A stretch of 64,000 bases of DNA from Neisseria sp. oral taxon 014 str. F0314 (GTDB lineage: Bacteria; Pseudomonadota; Gammaproteobacteria; Burkholderiales; Neisseriaceae): contig NZ_CP040504.1 of assembly GCF_005886145.1 (NCBI RefSeq), forward strand, positions 1,674,001-1,738,000, read 5' to 3'. Below are positions 9,133 to 17,777 of the stretch, in pieces. Every line of letters starts with the position of its first letter. The first letter of the stretch is position 1. Under the pieces are notes generated by a model. It saw only the letters and a list, made by a program, of their open reading frames with translations, searched no databases and had not been told where the DNA came from. A program made the position numbers and the translations under genes.

Positions 9133-11439
9133 ATGGCGAAAAACCTTTTAATCGTCGAATCACCGTCCAAAGCCAAAACCCTGAAAAAATACCTTGGCGG
9201 CGATTTCGAAATCCTGGCCTCCTACGGCCACGTCCGCGACCTTATCCCCAAAAACGGTGCCGTCGATCCAGAACACGACTTCGCCATGAAATACGAGCTG
9301 ATCAAACGCAACGCCAAACACGTCGATGCGATTGTCGCCGGAGCCAAAGAAGCCGAAAACATCTACCTCGCAACCGACCCGGATAGGGAAGGCGAAGCCA
9401 TCTCATGGCATCTTTATGAAATCCTCAAAACCAAACGCGGCCTGAAAAACATCAAGCCGCAGCGTGTCGTGTTCCACGAAATTACCAAAAACGCCGTCCT
9501 CGACGCCGTCGCCAACCCGCGCGAAATCGAAATGGACTTGGTCGATGCGCAACAAGCCCGCCGCGCGTTGGATTATTTGGTCGGTTTCAACCTCTCGCCG
9601 TTGTTGTGGAAAAAAATCCGCCGCGGTTTGAGTGCAGGCCGTGTGCAAAGTCCCGCTTTGCGCCTGATTTGCGAACGCGAAAACGAAATCCGCGCGTTTG
9701 AAGCGCAGGAATATTGGACGGTGCATCTCGACAGTCACAAAGGCCGCAGCAAGTTCACCGCCAAGCTCGCCCAATACAACGGCGCGAAACTCGAACAATT
9801 CGACCTGCCGAACGAGGCCGCGCAAGCCGACGTGTTGAAAGAACTCGAAGGCAAAGAGGCCGTCGTTACCGCCATCGAAAAGAAAAAGCGCAGCCGTAAT
9901 CCCGCTGCGCCGTTCACTACATCCACCATGCAGCAGGATGCCGTACGCAAACTCGGCTTCACCACCGACCGCACCATGCGTACCGCCCAGCAGCTTTATG
10001 AAGGTATTGACGTAGGGCAGGGCGCCACCGGTCTGATTACCTATATGCGTACCGACAGCGTGAACTTGGCTGACGAAGCGCTAACCGAAATCCGCCATTA
10101 CATCGAAAACAAAATCGGCAAAGAATATCTGCCGAGTGCCGCCAAGCAATACAAAACCAAATCCAAAAACGCCCAAGAAGCGCACGAAGCCATCCGTCCG
10201 ACTTCCGTGTACCGCACGCCCGAAAGCGTCAAACCCTTCCTGAGCGCAGACCAGTTCAAACTCTATCAAATGATTTGGCAGCGTACCGTCGCCTGTCAGA
10301 TGACGCCCGCCAAATTCGACCAAACCACCGTCGATATTACTGTCGGCAAAGGCGTATTCCGCGTAACCGGACAAGTGCAAACCTTCGCAGGCTTCCTCAG
10401 CGTTTACGAAGAAAGCAGCGACGATGAAGAAGGCGAAGACAGCAAAAAACTACCCGAAATGAGTGAGGGCGACAAATTGCCCGTGGACAAACTTTACGGC
10501 GAGCAACACTTCACCACCCCGCCGCCGCGCTACAACGAAGCCACGCTGGTTAAAGCCCTCGAGGAATACGGCATCGGCCGTCCTTCGACCTACGCCAGCA
10601 TCATCTCCACGCTCAAAGACCGCGAATACGTTACCCTTGAGCAAAAACGCTTCATGCCCACCGACACGGGCGACATCGTCAACAAATTCCTGACCGAACA
10701 CTTCGCCCAATACGTCGATTACCACTTCACCGCCAAACTCGAAGACCAGCTCGACGAAATCGCCGACGGCAAACGCCGCTGGATTCCCGTGATGGACAAA
10801 TTCTGGAAACCGTTCATCAAACAAGTGGAAGAAAAAGAAGGCATCGAACGCGCCAAATTCACCACGCAGGAACTCGACGAAACCTGCCCCAAATGCGGCG
10901 AACACAAACTGCAAATCAAGTTCGGCAAAATGGGTCGCTTCGTCGCCTGCGCCGGCTATCCCGAGTGCAGCTACACGCGCAATGTCAACGAAACCGCCGA
11001 GGAAGCCGCCGAGCGCATCGCCAAAGCCGAAGCCGAACAGGCTGAACTTGACGGACGCGAATGCCCCAAATGCGGCGGACGGCTGGTGTACAAATACAGC
11101 CGCACCGGCAGCAAATTCATCGGCTGCGCCAACTACCCCAAATGCAAACACGTCGAGCCGCTGGAAAAACCGAAAGACACCGGCGTCCAATGCCCGCAAT
11201 GCAAAAAAGGCAACCTCGTCGAGCGCAAATCCCGCTACGGCAAACTGTTTTACAGTTGCAGCACCTATCCCGACTGCAACTACGCCACTTGGAACCCGCC
11301 CGTCGCCGAAGAATGCCCGAACTGCCATTGGCCGGTACTGACCATCAAAACCACCAAACGCTGGGGTGTGGAAAAAGTCTGTCCGCAAAAAGAATGCGGC
11401 TGGAAAGAACAGATTGAACCGCCTGCGCCGAAAGAGTGA
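9133..11439 (+). CDS. topA: DNA topoisomerase I
   Basis: A 768-residue type IA topoisomerase that relaxes negative supercoils. ATG at 9133 is preceded by AAAAGAGAA and starts the conserved MAKNLLIVESPSKAKT. Domains in order: TOPRIM (about 1-140, with YLATDPDREGEAISWH), the type IA core with catalytic tyrosine Y304 in GLITYMRTDSV, the EYGIGRPSTYA motif, and from about residue 590 four C-terminal zinc-ribbon modules of the CPKC...C-x4-C kind, the last shorter and diverged. All key residues are present. It ends 22 bases before a strong DUS hairpin. Confidence 0.97.
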   Translation: MAKNLLIVESPSKAKTLKKYLGGDFEILASYGHVRDLIPKNGAVDPEHDFAMKYELIKRNAKHVDAIVAGAKEAENIYLATDPDREGEAISWHLYEILKTKRGLKNIKPQRVVFHEITKNAVLDAVANPREIEMDLVDAQQARRALDYLVGFNLSPLLWKKIRRGLSAGRVQSPALRLICERENEIRAFEAQEYWTVHLDSHKGRSKFTAKLAQYNGAKLEQFDLPNEAAQADVLKELEGKEAVVTAIEKKKRSRNPAAPFTTSTMQQDAVRKLGFTTDRTMRTAQQLYEGIDVGQGATGLITYMRTDSVNLADEALTEIRHYIENKIGKEYLPSAAKQYKTKSKNAQEAHEAIRPTSVYRTPESVKPFLSADQFKLYQMIWQRTVACQMTPAKFDQTTVDITVGKGVFRVTGQVQTFAGFLSVYEESSDDEEGEDSKKLPEMSEGDKLPVDKLYGEQHFTTPPPRYNEATLVKALEEYGIGRPSTYASIISTLKDREYVTLEQKRFMPTDTGDIVNKFLTEHFAQYVDYHFTAKLEDQLDEIADGKRRWIPVMDKFWKPFIKQVEEKEGIERAKFTTQELDETCPKCGEHKLQIKFGKMGRFVACAGYPECSYTRNVNETAEEAAERIAKAEAEQAELDGRECPKCGGRLVYKYSRTGSKFIGCANYPKCKHVEPLEKPKDTGVQCPQCKKGNLVERKSRYGKLFYSCSTYPDCNYATWNPPVAEECPNCHWPVLTIKTTKRWGVEKVCPQKECGWKEQIEPPAPKE

Positions 11440-11461
11440 AGGTAGGTTGGTTTAAAAGACC

Positions 11462-11505
11462 AAAGGCCGTCTGAAAATCCATATTCTGATTTTCAGACGG
11501 CCTTT
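11462..11505. terminator. DUS-pair terminator after topA
   Basis: Perfect 18-base arms (11462-11479 and 11488-11505), each containing an AG-DUS, enclose an 8-base loop 22 bases after the topA stop. Confidence 0.8.
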
Positions 11506-11621
11506 ATCGTTCTAAAACAAGAATCTGTATAATACACACTGAGGTTGCCCAAAGGCATGTCTGAGCCCTGTTTTTGCAGAATAGAATTTTTATTAGACGG
11601 CCACATTCATCACGGATCAAA

Positions 11622-12191
11622 ATGGTAAATACAAAACACAATAAGCACGTCAATCAGGTACGGATTATCGGCGGACAATGCAGGGGGCGCAAACTGACCT
11701 TTGTTTCAGCAGAGGGATTGCGCCCGACGCCCGATAGCGTGCGCGAAAAACTGTTTAATTGGCTGGGGCAGGATTTGACCGGTTTGACCGTGCTTGATTT
11801 GTTTAGCGGCAGCGGGGCGCTGGGTTTTGAGGCTGCCTCTAGGAACGCGGCGAAAGTGGTTATGGTGGACAACAACCGCCAAACTGTGTTGAATCTGCAA
11901 CAAATAAACAGGCAGTTAAAATTAGATGCCGAGATTGTTTTTTCAGACGGCCTCACTTATTTGAAAGATTGTGGGGAGCAGTTCGACGTGGTTTTTCTTG
12001 ATCCGCCCTTTGTCTGGCAAGACTGGGAAAAATTACTCATAGTCCTAAAGGAGCACTTGAAAAACGACGCAATGGTCTATATTGAAGCATGGGGACTGCC
12101 ACCAATTCCCGTATGGATTCAAGAATGGCGGAGCGGTAAGGCGGGGATGAGCAGATTTAAATTATTAAAATATATGCAAGTCACTGAATAG
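11622..12191 (+). CDS. rsmD: 16S rRNA (guanine-966-N2)-methyltransferase RsmD
   Basis: A 189-residue SAM-dependent methyltransferase for G966 of 16S rRNA. ATG at 11622 is chosen because the conserved VRIIGGQCRGRKL follows by about 10 residues; an upstream in-frame extension would be non-conserved. Motif I reads VLDLFSGSGALGFEAASR and the catalytic motif IV reads FLDPPFVW. An internal DUS (near 11941) encodes FSDG. It is the second 16S methyltransferase of the window, acting one base from the RsmB target. Confidence 0.93.
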   Translation: MVNTKHNKHVNQVRIIGGQCRGRKLTFVSAEGLRPTPDSVREKLFNWLGQDLTGLTVLDLFSGSGALGFEAASRNAAKVVMVDNNRQTVLNLQQINRQLKLDAEIVFSDGLTYLKDCGEQFDVVFLDPPFVWQDWEKLLIVLKEHLKNDAMVYIEAWGLPPIPVWIQEWRSGKAGMSRFKLLKYMQVTE

Positions 12192-12222
12192 TATATATTT
12201 GATAATCATTACCGGGGTGTAA

Positions 12223-12561
<339 letters not shown>

Positions 12562-12621
12562 GAATCGTATGCAAAACATCCAGCATTAAGTAATGCACTA
12601 TTTAAATTTCTAAAAAAGTTC

Positions 12622-12650
12622 TTGACCAAGAATAAAACTAATAATAAGAT
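12622..12650 (+). promoter_or_regulatory. Promoter of the tRNA-tuf operon
   Basis: TTGACC and TAAGAT are separated by 17 bases, with the expected transcription start about 7 bases before tRNA-Tyr. It is the only good promoter before the tRNA-Tyr/Gly/Thr-tuf-tRNA-Trp block. Confidence 0.6.
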
Positions 12651-12663
12651 GTCGCTCTCTTTT

Positions 12664-12747
12664 GGAGGGATTCCCGAGCGGTCAAAGGGGGCAGACTGTA
12701 AATCTGTTGCGTGAGCTTCGAAGGTTCGAATCCTTCTCCCTCCACCA
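12664..12747 (+). tRNA. tRNA-Tyr (GTA)
   Basis: An 84-base class II tRNA with acceptor stem GGAGGGA/TCCCTCC, encoded CCA, a long variable arm and T loop GGTTCGAATCC. The anticodon GTA is at 12698-12700. Confidence 0.97.
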
Positions 12748-12775
12748 ATCACACTTGGAGCAATTAAGTGAAAAA

Positions 12776-12849
12776 GCGGGTGTAGCTCAATGGTAGAGCA
12801 GAAGCCTTCCAAGCTTACGGTGAGGGTTCGATTCCCTTCACCCGCTCCA
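12776..12849 (+). tRNA. tRNA-Gly (TCC)
   Basis: A 74-base tRNA with acceptor stem GCGGGTG/CACCCGC, discriminator T and encoded CCA. The anticodon TCC is at 12808-12810. It is second in the Tyr-Gly-Thr-tuf order also known from the E. coli tufB operon. Confidence 0.97.
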
Positions 12850-12859
12850 AACATAATTC

Positions 12860-12934
<75 letters not shown>

Positions 12935-13000
12935 TCATAAAATATTGTCTCTATTAACTTCATTGTTAAGAAGTGCTTTAACTTAGATAGGATTATTGCC

Positions 13001-14185
13001 ATGGCTAAGGAAAAATTCGAACGAAGCAAACCGCACGTAAACGTTGGCACCATCGGTCACGTTGACCATGGTAAAACCACCCTAACTGCTGCTTTGACTA
13101 CTATTTTGGCTAAAAAATTCGGCGGTGCTGCAAAAGCTTACGACCAAATCGACAACGCTCCCGAAGAAAAAGCCCGCGGTATTACCATTAATACCTCACA
13201 CGTAGAATATGAAACCGAAACCCGCCACTACGCACACGTAGACTGCCCGGGTCACGCCGACTACGTTAAAAACATGATTACCGGTGCCGCACAAATGGAC
13301 GGCGCAATCTTGGTATGTTCCGCTGCCGACGGTCCTATGCCGCAAACCCGCGAACATATCCTGTTGGCCCGCCAAGTAGGCGTACCTTACATCATCGTGT
13401 TCATGAACAAATGCGACATGGTTGACGATGCCGAGCTGTTGGAACTGGTTGAAATGGAAATCCGTGACTTGCTGTCAAGCTACGACTTCCCAGGCGACGA
13501 CTGCCCGATCGTACAAGGTTCTGCACTGAAAGCCTTGGAAGGCGACGCCGCTTACGAAGAAAAAATCTTCGAACTGGCTGCCGCATTGGACAGCTACATC
13601 CCGACTCCTGAGCGTGCCGTGGACAAACCGTTCCTGCTGCCTATCGAAGACGTATTCTCCATCTCCGGTCGTGGTACAGTAGTAACCGGCCGTGTAGAGC
13701 GCGGTGTCATCCACGTTGGTGACGAGATCGAAATCGTAGGTCTGAAAGAAACCCAAAAAACCACTTGTACCGGTGTTGAAATGTTCCGCAAACTGCTGGA
13801 CGAAGGTCAGGCAGGTGACAACGTAGGCGTATTGCTGCGCGGTACCAAACGTGAAGAAGTGGAACGCGGTCAAGTATTGGCTAAACCGGGTACCATCACT
13901 CCGCACACCAAATTCAAAGCAGAAGTGTACGTATTGAGCAAAGAAGAGGGTGGCCGTCATACTCCATTCTTCGCCAACTACCGTCCACAATTCTACTTCC
14001 GTACTACCGACGTAACCGGCGCAGTTACTTTGGAAGAAGGTGTAGAAATGGTTATGCCTGGTGAGAACGTAGCCATCACTGTAGAACTGATTGCACCTAT
14101 CGCTATGGAAGAAGGTCTGCGCTTTGCGATTCGCGAAGGTGGCCGTACCGTAGGTGCAGGTGTGGTTTCTTCTATCATCGCTTAA
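13001..14185 (+). CDS. tuf: Elongation factor Tu, copy 1
   Basis: A 394-residue translational GTPase that delivers aminoacyl-tRNA to the ribosome. G1 is GHVDHGKT, G3 is DCPGH, G4 is NKCD and the switch I segment is RGITI. The protein is identical to the second copy at 29678-30862; the genes differ only at scattered synonymous positions, which suggests gene conversion. This copy belongs to the tRNA operon and is followed at once by tRNA-Trp. Confidence 0.98.
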   Translation: MAKEKFERSKPHVNVGTIGHVDHGKTTLTAALTTILAKKFGGAAKAYDQIDNAPEEKARGITINTSHVEYETETRHYAHVDCPGHADYVKNMITGAAQMDGAILVCSAADGPMPQTREHILLARQVGVPYIIVFMNKCDMVDDAELLELVEMEIRDLLSSYDFPGDDCPIVQGSALKALEGDAAYEEKIFELAAALDSYIPTPERAVDKPFLLPIEDVFSISGRGTVVTGRVERGVIHVGDEIEIVGLKETQKTTCTGVEMFRKLLDEGQAGDNVGVLLRGTKREEVERGQVLAKPGTITPHTKFKAEVYVLSKEEGGRHTPFFANYRPQFYFRTTDVTGAVTLEEGVEMVMPGENVAITVELIAPIAMEEGLRFAIREGGRTVGAGVVSSIIA

Positions 14186-14191
14186 GTTTAG

Positions 14192-14267
14192 AGGCCAATA
14201 GCTCAATTGGTAGAGTATCGGTCTCCAAAACCGAGGGTTGGGGGTTCGAGACCCTCTTGGCCTGCCA
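14192..14267 (+). tRNA. tRNA-Trp (CCA)
   Basis: A 76-base tRNA with acceptor stem AGGCCAA/TTGGCCT, discriminator G and encoded CCA. The anticodon CCA is at 14225-14227. It lies 6 bases after the tuf stop, so it must be cut from the tuf transcript. Confidence 0.97.
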
Positions 14268-14273
14268 AATAAA

Positions 14274-14306
14274 AAATTAACCGGCCCTGTGCCGGTTAAT
14301 TTTTTT
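14274..14306 (+). terminator. Intrinsic terminator after tRNA-Trp
   Basis: The stem TTAACCGGC/GCCGGTTAA (14277-14285 and 14291-14299), with flanking A/T pairs and a run of seven T, ends the tRNA-tuf-tRNA operon. Confidence 0.85.
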
Positions 14307-14386
14307 GCATTTCTTTTTTAGTAATTAATTTAAACCATTGCATGAGTGAGATAGTGCGACTTTGATGCTGTGGTGAGTGAGTAAAG

Positions 14387-14659
14387 ATGACTGAACATAC
14401 ATCTGAACATAAAGCAGAAAAGTCGGGTCAGCTTGTAACATCCGGCAATCATTCTACGCCGCCTAAGCGAGAAGGGCTGCTTTCCTATTTTAAAAACTCA
14501 TGGTCTGAGTTTAAAAAAGTTGTTTGGCCTACGCGGGATGATGCAGTTAAGATGACGATCTTCGTCGTTATATTTGTAGCAATCTTGGCAGTATTTATTT
14601 ACGCGGCAGACAGTGCTATTTCTTGGCTGTTTTTTGATGTGTTGTTGAAGAGGGGGTAA
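14387..14659 (+). CDS. secE: Preprotein translocase subunit SecE
   Basis: A 90-residue inner-membrane protein that stabilises SecY in the Sec channel. It is the short form with a single C-terminal membrane helix (about residues 62-83), unlike the three-helix E. coli protein. The amphipathic motif [14 protein letters not shown] before the helix is the conserved SecE signature. It lies 2 bases before nusG, the usual secE-nusG pair, and SecY is encoded 26 kb downstream in the spc operon. Confidence 0.95.
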   Translation: MTEHTSEHKAEKSGQLVTSGNHSTPPKREGLLSYFKNSWSEFKKVVWPTRDDAVKMTIFVVIFVAILAVFIYAADSAISWLFFDVLLKRG

Positions 14660-14661
14660 AA

Positions 14662-15195
14662 ATGTCAAAACGTTGGTATGTTGTGCAGGCTTATTCTGGC
14701 TTTGAGAAAAATGTCCAGAAGACCCTAAAAGAGCGTATCGCTCGCGAAGGAATGGAAGGTTATTTCGGTCAGATTCTTGTTCCGGTTGAAGAAGTGGTCG
14801 ATATTAAAAATGGTCGCAAAACCATTAGCGAGCGTAAGTTCTATCCGGGCTATGTTTTGGTCGAAATGGAAATGACCGATGACTCATGGCATTTGGTGAA
14901 AAGTACCCCTCGAGTTTCAGGCTTTATTGGTGGTACGGCAAATAAGCCTACTCCGATTTCTCAAAGAGAGGCTGATGCAATCTTGCAACAGGTTCGTTCT
15001 GGGGTTGAGAAGCCTAAACCTAAAGTTGAATTTGAAGTGGGGCAGCAAGTTCGTGTAAACGAAGGACCTTTTGCTGACTTCAACGGTATTGTAGACGAAG
15101 TGAATTATGAGCGTAATAAATTGAGGGTTTCAGTTCAGATTTTTGGTCGTGAAACCCCGGTTGAGCTGGAGTTTGGCCAAGTAGAAAAGATTTAA
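14662..15195 (+). CDS. nusG: Transcription termination/antitermination factor NusG
   Basis: A 177-residue NusG with the NGN domain (about 1-120, beginning [13 protein letters not shown]) and a C-terminal KOW domain ([17 protein letters not shown]). It binds RNA polymerase, raises processivity and links to Rho or ribosomal protein S10. Full length, with all conserved features. Confidence 0.97.
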   Translation: MSKRWYVVQAYSGFEKNVQKTLKERIAREGMEGYFGQILVPVEEVVDIKNGRKTISERKFYPGYVLVEMEMTDDSWHLVKSTPRVSGFIGGTANKPTPISQREADAILQQVRSGVEKPKPKVEFEVGQQVRVNEGPFADFNGIVDEVNYERNKLRVSVQIFGRETPVELEFGQVEKI

Positions 15196-15208
15196 GTTTT
15201 TAAATCCC

Positions 15209-15237
15209 TTGAAAAAAAATCTCTAAGTAAATATAAT
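15209..15237 (+). promoter_or_regulatory. Promoter of the rplK operon
   Basis: TTGAAA and a perfect TATAAT are separated by exactly 17 bases. The leader that follows contains the small hairpin GCGGAA-ATGG-TTCCGC (15256-15271) before the ribosome site, a possible place for feedback control by L1. Confidence 0.75.
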
Positions 15238-15301
15238 GCTGAATTCTTTTTTGGGAAGCGGAAATGGTTCCGCGCTATACCCGTTTTTAGGAGTCCTATA
15301 A

Positions 15302-15736
15302 GTGGCAAAGAAAATTATCGGCTATATCAAACTGCAAATTCCTGCAGGTAAAGCCAATCCATCTCCCCCAGTTGGTCCTGCTTTGGGTCAACGTGGTCTG
15401 AATATTATGGAATTCTGTAAAGCATTTAATGCTGCAACTCAAGGCATGGAGCCTGGTTTGCCGATTCCAGTTGTGATTACTGCATTTGCGGATAAGTCAT
15501 TCACTTTTGTGATGAAAACTCCTCCGGCCTCTATTCTGTTGAAAAAAGCCGCCGGTTTGCAAAAAGGTAGTTCTAATCCTCTGACAAACAAAGTGGGTAA
15601 ATTGACCCGTGCTCAGTTGGAAGAAATTGCTAAAACTAAAGAACCTGATTTGACTGCTGCTGATTTGGATGCCGCTGTTCGCACTATTGCTGGTTCTGCT
15701 CGCTCAATGGGTTTAGATGTGGAGGGTGTTGTATAA
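15302..15736 (+). CDS. rplK: 50S ribosomal protein L11
   Basis: A 144-residue L11, part of the GTPase-associated centre with L10 and L12. The start is GTG, preceded by TAGGAG. The conserved [31 protein letters not shown] N-terminus and full length are present. The stop shares one base with the rplA start (TAATG), so the two are translationally coupled. Confidence 0.98.
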
Positions 15737-16431
15737 TGGCTAAAGTATCTAAACGCTTGAAAGCTTTGCGCTCTTCTGTTGAAGCCAATAAATTATATGC
15801 AATTGATGAAGCAATTGCTTTGGTAAAAAAAGCAGCGACTGCTAAATTTGACGAGTCTGTTGACGTATCTTTCAACTTGGGTGTTGATCCGCGTAAATCT
15901 GACCAAGTTATCCGTGGTTCAGTTGTTCTGCCTAAAGGTACCGGTAAAATAACCCGCGTAGCAGTATTCACTCAAGGTGCAAATGCTGATGCAGCTAAAG
16001 AAGCTGGTGCTGATGTTGTCGGCTTTGAAGATTTGGCTGCTGAAATCAAAGCAGGTAATCTGAACTTTGACGTTGTTATTGCATCTCCTGATGCAATGCG
16101 TATCGTTGGTCAGTTGGGTACTATCTTGGGTCCGCGTGGCTTGATGCCAAACCCTAAAGTGGGTACTGTTACTCCTAATGTGGCTGAAGCAGTTAAAAAT
16201 GCAAAAGCAGGTCAAGTGCAATATCGTACAGACAAAGCTGGTATCGTTCATGCAACTATCGGTCGTGCTTCGTTCGCTGAAGCTGATTTGAAAGAGAACT
16301 TTGATGCGTTGCTGGACGCTATCGTTAAAGCCAAACCCGCTGCTGCTAAAGGTCAGTACCTGAAAAAAGTTGCTGTATCCAGCACTATGGGTTTAGGTGT
16401 TCGCGTTGATACATCAAGCGTGAATAACTAA
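15736..16431 (+). CDS. rplA: 50S ribosomal protein L1
   Basis: A 231-residue L1, the stalk protein at the ribosomal E site and usual autoregulator of the L11-L1 operon. The conserved [14 protein letters not shown] motif and the C-terminal [14 protein letters not shown] segment are present. Coupled to rplK by a TAATG overlap. A hairpin follows the stop. Confidence 0.98.
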   Translation: MAKVSKRLKALRSSVEANKLYAIDEAIALVKKAATAKFDESVDVSFNLGVDPRKSDQVIRGSVVLPKGTGKITRVAVFTQGANADAAKEAGADVVGFEDLAAEIKAGNLNFDVVIASPDAMRIVGQLGTILGPRGLMPNPKVGTVTPNVAEAVKNAKAGQVQYRTDKAGIVHATIGRASFAEADLKENFDALLDAIVKAKPAAAKGQYLKKVAVSSTMGLGVRVDTSSVNN

Positions 16432-16442
16432 TCTAAGAAATT

Positions 16443-16476
16443 TTCAAGCAACTCTATTTTTGAGTTGCTTGAATTT
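16443..16476 (+). terminator. Hairpin (attenuator) after rplA
   Basis: Perfect 12-base arms TTCAAGCAACTC and GAGTTGCTTGAA (16443-16454, 16462-16473) are followed by only TTT. This weak U-tract suggests partial termination between L1 and the L10 leader. Confidence 0.65.
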
Positions 16477-16493
16477 GGGCTACTTAGAATTAA

Positions 16494-16658
16494 GTAGATG
16501 TCCAAGACCGTAGGGATCGCAAGATTTAATCGTAACTGCCCTACGCAGACGGTAGTCCTGAAACACATTGCAAGATTGCTTGTAAGATGTCTTTTTAGGT
16601 TACCGCGCTGGTGGGATATCATTCCGATATCCTGTTTATAAACAGTGGGAGGTAGACC
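16494..16658 (+). promoter_or_regulatory. Probable L10 leader (autoregulatory mRNA structure before rplJ)
   Basis: About 165 bases of structured leader precede rplJ, with several short helices (for example GATATC-ATTCC-GATATC at about 16614-16630). Size, position and the content AGACCGTAGGGATCGC... agree with the known L10 leader, which the L10-L12 complex binds to repress its own translation. Recognised by position and general look only. Confidence 0.55.
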
Positions 16659-17159
16659 TTGAGTCTCAATATTGAAACCAAGAAAGTAGCCGTAGAGGAA
16701 ATCAGCGCAGCAATTGCTAACGCTCAGACTCTCGTGGTTGCTGAATATCGCGGTATCAGTGTTTCCAGTATGACTGAGCTTCGCGCTAATGCGCGTAAAG
16801 AAGGCGTTTACTTACGCGTTCTGAAAAACACATTGGCTCGTCGTGCAGTAGAGGGTACTTCATTCGCAGCTTTGGCTGATCAAATGGTTGGTCCATTGGT
16901 TTATGCTGCTTCTGAAGATGCTGTTGCTGCTGCTAAAGTGCTGCACCAATTCGCGAAAAAAGATGACAAGATTGTAGTTAAAGCCGGTTCTTACAATGGT
17001 GAAGTGATGAATGCTGCTCAGGTTGCTGAGTTGGCTTCCATTCCGAGTCGCGAAGAGCTGTTGTCCAAACTGTTGTTCGTTATGCAAGCTCCTGTATCAG
17101 GCTTTGCGCGCGGTTTGGCTGCTTTGGCAGAGAAAAAAGCAGGCGAAGAAGCCGCTTAA
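16659..17159 (+). CDS. rplJ: 50S ribosomal protein L10
   Basis: A 166-residue L10, which anchors L12 dimers to the 50S subunit. The start is TTG at 16659: the ribosome site GGGAGGT lies 5-6 bases upstream and the resulting MSLNIETKK aligns with the E. coli start MALNLQDK. There is no nearby ATG or GTG alternative. The rare start codon may keep L10 low relative to L12. Conserved [29 protein letters not shown]. Confidence 0.95.
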   Translation: MSLNIETKKVAVEEISAAIANAQTLVVAEYRGISVSSMTELRANARKEGVYLRVLKNTLARRAVEGTSFAALADQMVGPLVYAASEDAVAAAKVLHQFAKKDDKIVVKAGSYNGEVMNAAQVAELASIPSREELLSKLLFVMQAPVSGFARGLAALAEKKAGEEAA

Positions 17160-17217
17160 TCAATTTTGTTTCTGTTGATCAATTATTTTTTAATACAATA
17201 TTTGGAGTATAAATAGC

Positions 17218-17589
17218 ATGGCTATTACTAAAGAAGACATTTTGGAAGCAGTTGGTTCTTTGACCGTAATGGAATTGAACGACTTGGTTAAAGCTTTTGA
17301 AGAAAAATTCGGTGTTTCTGCTGCTGCTGTTGCAGTTGCAGGTCCTGCTGGTGCTGGTGCTGCTGCCGCTGAAGAAAAAACTGAATTTGACGTAGTATTG
17401 GCTTCTGCCGGTGACCAAAAAGTTGGCGTGATTAAAGTAGTTCGCGCAATTACTGGTCTGGGTCTGAAAGAAGCTAAAGATATCGTTGATGGTGCACCTA
17501 AAACTCTTAAAGAAGGTGTTTCTAAAGCTGAAGCTGAAGACATTCAAAAACAATTGGAAGAAGCCGGCGCTAAAGTCGAAATTAAATAA
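17218..17589 (+). CDS. rplL: 50S ribosomal protein L7/L12
   Basis: A 123-residue acidic stalk protein that recruits translation factors. It has an N-terminal dimerisation helix, an alanine/glycine-rich hinge (about 35-55) and a C-terminal factor-binding domain with [21 protein letters not shown]. Full length. Followed by a strong hairpin before rpoB. Confidence 0.98.
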   Translation: MAITKEDILEAVGSLTVMELNDLVKAFEEKFGVSAAAVAVAGPAGAGAAAAEEKTEFDVVLASAGDQKVGVIKVVRAITGLGLKEAKDIVDGAPKTLKEGVSKAEAEDIQKQLEEAGAKVEIK

Positions 17590-17605
17590 TTTGATGCTTC
17601 CTGTG

Positions 17606-17635
17606 AAGGCTGGCAGTTTTCTGCCAGCCTTATTT
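17606..17635 (+). terminator. Terminator/attenuator between rplL and rpoB
   Basis: An 11-base perfect stem AAGGCTGGCAG/CTGCCAGCCTT with TTTT loop and a T-rich tail, 16 bases after rplL. It probably lowers RNA-polymerase gene expression relative to ribosomal proteins, as the rplL-rpoB attenuator does in E. coli. Confidence 0.75.
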
Positions 17636-17658
17636 TGCTTGTTGTTATTAGGTTAATT

Positions 17659-17718
17659 TGTTATTTACATTTATTTGCAATTTATTCGCAAGTTAAGTTT
17701 AAATAAATGTAAATAACA
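17659..17718. repeat. 18-base perfect AT-rich inverted repeat upstream of rpoB
   Basis: Arms TGTTATTTACATTTATTT (17659-17676) and its exact complement (17701-17718) surround a 24-base spacer containing a nested TTGC-N9-GCAA. It lies between the rplL terminator and a variant DUS (about 17734). Not a DUS hairpin, and no T-tract of terminator type follows. Function unknown. Confidence 0.7.
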
Positions 17719-17777
17719 CAAACAATAGGCGTTATTTCAGACGACCTCTTTCTTTAAAATTGCTTTTCGGAGTGTAT

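Noticed and set aside
17760..17777. Earlier rpoB start at 17760
   Set aside because: It lacks a ribosome site, while ATG at 17778 follows CGGAGTG and gives the conserved [10 protein letters not shown].
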